The notes beneath the pieces were generated by a model that saw only the letters and a program-made list of their open reading frames with translations, was not told where the DNA came from and did no database searches. A DNA stretch of 64,000 bases, taken from Tenacibaculum dicentrarchi. GTDB lineage: Bacteria; Bacteroidota; Bacteroidia; Flavobacteriales; Flavobacteriaceae. The DNA lies in contig NZ_OZ038524.1 in assembly GCF_964036635.1 (NCBI RefSeq), forward strand, positions 1,097,501-1,161,500. Direction: 5' to 3'. Within the stretch, counting starts at the first letter, position 1; each line of letters begins with the position of its first letter. Of this stretch, positions 61,936 to 64,000 are shown one piece after another. The position numbers were made by a program, and so were the translations under genes.

Positions 61936-63366
61936 ATGAGCGCCCATTTTGATTTATCCTTAGAAGAAATGAAATCTTATGGTTATAAAATAGTAGATCT
62001 AATTGCTGAACATTGGGATACTTTAGAGAATAAAAAACCTGTAACCTCGGCAACACGTCAAGAAATGGACGATTTGTTTTTAGAGGAAGTTCCTGAAAAA
62101 GGTACGAATCCAACAGAAGTTCTAGATTTTGTAATTGATAATGTAATACCGAATAGTACGGTTATTTCGCATCCTAAAGCCTATTCATTTGTGCCAGGAC
62201 CAAGTAATTTTATTAGCACCATGGCAGATAGTTTGGCTACTGGTTTTAATATTTTTTCAGGAGGTTGGGTAGTTTCTCCTGCTGCGGCAGAATTAGAAAT
62301 TGTAACGATGAACTGGTTATTAAAAATGTACGATTTTCCTGTTGAAAAAGGTGGCGGTATTTTTACAAGCGGTGGTTCTATGGCAAACTTAACGGCATTA
62401 GCAACGGCTCGACGTATAAAATGTGGCGATGATTTTTCGAAAGCTGTTATTTATCTGTCTGACCAAGCGCATTCTTCTAATATTAAAGCAATTCGAGTTT
62501 TAGGTTTTAAAAAAGAACAAATTCGTATTTTACCTACCGATATTGAATTTAGAATAAGCATTAATAAATTAAAAAATGCCATTGCTAAAGATCGTTTAGA
62601 GGGGTTACAACCTTTTTGTTTTATTGCATCGGCAGGAACAACAAACACAGGAACGGTTGATCCTTTAGATGATATTGCTGATATTTGTGAAGCTGAAAAT
62701 TTATGGTTTCATATTGATGGAGCCTACGGTGGCGCTGCTATTTTATCTGAAAAAGGCGTAAAAGCATTAAGAGGTATTGAAAGAGCTGATTCTTTAACCG
62801 TAGACCCACATAAATGGTTTTATCAACCTTATGAAATAGGCTGTTTATTGGTAAAAGATGCATCTTGGTTAAGTGGAACTTTTAGTGAAAAACCAGAGTA
62901 TTTACGTGATATTGAGGGGAATGAATCTGAAATTAATTTTTATGATTATGGAATTCAATTAACCCGTCGTTTTAGAGCATTAAAATTTTATATGTCGATA
63001 AAAACATACGGATTAGATACGTTCAAAAAAGCGGTAACTTATAATATTGATTTAGCAGACAGAGTTGAAAAAGTGTTGCGTAAAAGTAGGAATTGGGAAA
63101 TTGTTTCGCCAGCAACCTTAGCGATTATTAATTTTAGATACCATCCGATTGGAGCTAATTTATCAGAAAAAGAAATTGATGCATTAAATAATGAAATTTC
63201 TAAAAAGGTAATGGAATCTAAAGAAGCATTCTTAGTAACGACTATTTTAAATAAGCAGGTTGTTTTAAGAATGTGTTTAATCAACCCAAAAACTACCATT
63301 GATGATGTAGAAGAAACATTAGCATTGTGTCATCAATTTGGGCAAGAAATTTTATCTAAAAAATAA
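61936..63366 (+). CDS. Group II PLP-dependent amino-acid decarboxylase (aromatic-type)
   Basis: A 476-residue decarboxylase related to aromatic L-amino-acid decarboxylases. PLP lysine K293 is in VDPHKWFYQP, with FTSGGSMANLTAL, SDQAHSS and HIDGAYGG. Substrate (Trp, Tyr, Phe, DOPA or other) cannot be read from sequence; the catalytic-loop region around residues 315-345 would decide. It is a single gene, divergent from ostA and convergent with purA. Confidence 0.88.
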   Translation: MSAHFDLSLEEMKSYGYKIVDLIAEHWDTLENKKPVTSATRQEMDDLFLEEVPEKGTNPTEVLDFVIDNVIPNSTVISHPKAYSFVPGPSNFISTMADSLATGFNIFSGGWVVSPAAAELEIVTMNWLLKMYDFPVEKGGGIFTSGGSMANLTALATARRIKCGDDFSKAVIYLSDQAHSSNIKAIRVLGFKKEQIRILPTDIEFRISINKLKNAIAKDRLEGLQPFCFIASAGTTNTGTVDPLDDIADICEAENLWFHIDGAYGGAAILSEKGVKALRGIERADSLTVDPHKWFYQPYEIGCLLVKDASWLSGTFSEKPEYLRDIEGNESEINFYDYGIQLTRRFRALKFYMSIKTYGLDTFKKAVTYNIDLADRVEKVLRKSRNWEIVSPATLAIINFRYHPIGANLSEKEIDALNNEISKKVMESKEAFLVTTILNKQVVLRMCLINPKTTIDDVEETLALCHQFGQEILSKK

Positions 63367-63383
63367 TTTTTAATACATATAAA

Positions 63384-63417
63384 AAAAAGCCTTCATCTTT
63401 TTTGATGAAGGCTTTTT
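63384..63417. terminator. Bidirectional terminator between the decarboxylase and purA
   Basis: Perfect 14-bp stem AAAAAGCCTTCATC (63384-63397) / 63404-63417 with a T6 loop; A- and T-tracts let it serve both converging genes. Confidence 0.9.
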
Positions 63418-63436
63418 ATGTAAAATAGAAATAAAT

Positions 63437-64000
63437 TTATCTATTAATTGTTTGCATTCTGTCTGGACCTACAGATACAATTGTTATTGAAACACCTGTT
63501 TCTTTTTCAATAAAAGCAACATAGTCTAATAAGTTTTTAGGTAACTGGTCAGCCGTTGTCATTTTTGTTAAATCATCTTCCCATCCTTTGAATTCTGTAT
63601 AGTTTACAGTTACATTTTCAGGTTCAATATTATAAGGCAAATGTGTAATTTCTTCGCCTTTATAATTATATGAAGTACAGATTTTTAAAGTGTCAAATCC
63701 TGAAAGAACATCTCCTTTCATCATCATTAACTTAGTAACTCCGTTTACATCAACAGCATATTTTAAGGCAACTAAATCTAACCATCCGCAGCGTCTTGCA
63801 CGACCAGTTGTAGCTCCAAATTCATGCCCAACTTTAGCCATTTCAGCACCATCTTCATCGAATAATTCAGTAGGGAAAGGACCTGAACCAACACGAGTAG
63901 TGTAGGCTTTGAATATTCCGAATACATCTCCAATTCTGTTAGGAGCAATTCCTAAACCAGTACAAGCACCAGCGGCAGTTGTATTAGAAGAGGTTACAAA
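63437..64000 (-). CDS. purA: Adenylosuccinate synthetase, C-terminal part (runs off the window)
   Basis: The last 187 residues of PurA, which joins IMP and aspartate with GTP. TTAAGACTGLGIAPNRIG, the YTTRVGSGPFPTEL block, GHEFGATTGRARRCGWLD and the C-terminal VSVGPDRMQTI are diagnostic. The 5' part lies beyond 64000. An internal ATG at 63841 is not the true start, since the frame continues upstream with conserved sequence. Confidence 0.95.
   Translation of the reverse strand, partial: FVTSSNTTAAGACTGLGIAPNRIGDVFGIFKAYTTRVGSGPFPTELFDEDGAEMAKVGHEFGATTGRARRCGWLDLVALKYAVDVNGVTKLMMMKGDVLSGFDTLKICTSYNYKGEEITHLPYNIEPENVTVNYTEFKGWEDDLTKMTTADQLPKNLLDYVAFIEKETGVSITIVSVGPDRMQTINR

Overview
The window looks like the chromosome of a member of the Flavobacteriaceae (Bacteroidota), something Tenacibaculum- or Polaribacter-like. 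The evidence is very AT-rich DNA with almost no Shine-Dalgarno sites, promoters that fit the Bacteroidota TTTG / TAnnTTTG pattern, family-typical proteins (OstA-like, DUF4268, MiaE, DUF2061 next to cysH, split MetH) and Bacteroidota-type mobilization genes. No tRNA, rRNA or CRISPR array was found. Species-level identity cannot be read from the sequence.

Layout. (1) 1-8076 is the right part of an integrated mobilizable element, all on the minus strand: tyrosine recombinase, a membrane protein, an excisionase-like HTH protein, a DUF3987 ATPase, an iteron-like repeat cluster, a TOPRIM/zinc-finger primase-like protein, a candidate oriT, MobC, relaxase, a coiled-coil membrane protein, ParA and a partial small gene. 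It abuts the 3' end of mnmE, whose last 18 bases match the attachment core used by Salmonella SGI1 in the same gene at 17 of 18 positions. The other end lies outside the window. (2) 8059-19634 holds housekeeping and envelope genes: mnmE, DUF4268, miaE, a giant alpha-2-macroglobulin lipoprotein, and a long coiled-coil lipoprotein with a small beta-barrel. (3) 19635-22765 is a repeat-rich stretch around one gene, a zinc-motif/FAD-monooxygenase fusion. Two families of intergenic repeats lie on both sides of it. (4) 22700-44340 is a sulfur and methionine block: a SAM-I riboswitch followed by metY, a MetX-aspartokinase-homoserine dehydrogenase triple fusion and metZ; an Fe-S Rrf2 regulator; a sulfate-to-cysteine operon (DUF2061, cysH, cysD, cysN, sulfite reductase, two siroheme genes, a ferredoxin-NADP reductase, cysE, cysM); then a second SAM-I riboswitch, a two-gene MetH and metF. 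(5) 46000-58710 holds the leucine operon leuACDB and the isoleucine/valine operon ilvDBNCA. The ilv operon is preceded by what looks like a complete translation-dependent attenuator: a 20-codon leader peptide with seven Ile, three Val and one Leu codon, a terminator, and an anti-terminator segment at the leader stop codon. (6) 58967-64000 holds a class III aminotransferase, an OstA-like protein, an aromatic amino-acid decarboxylase and the 3' part of purA.

How it works together: sulfate is activated by CysDN, reduced by CysH and the siroheme sulfite reductase (with CobA/Met8-like enzymes making siroheme and the FNR-like enzyme likely feeding electrons) and fixed by CysE/CysM. The fusion protein makes activated homoserine, MetY/MetZ add sulfur, and MetF/MetH methylate homocysteine. 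SAM closes the loop through the two riboswitches. Threonine from the aspartate pathway feeds IlvA, linking this block to the branched-chain block.

The most interesting items are the ilv attenuator, the mnmE-targeting element with its iteron and oriT candidates, the structured inverted repeat pair around the monooxygenase, and the triple-fusion methionine enzyme.
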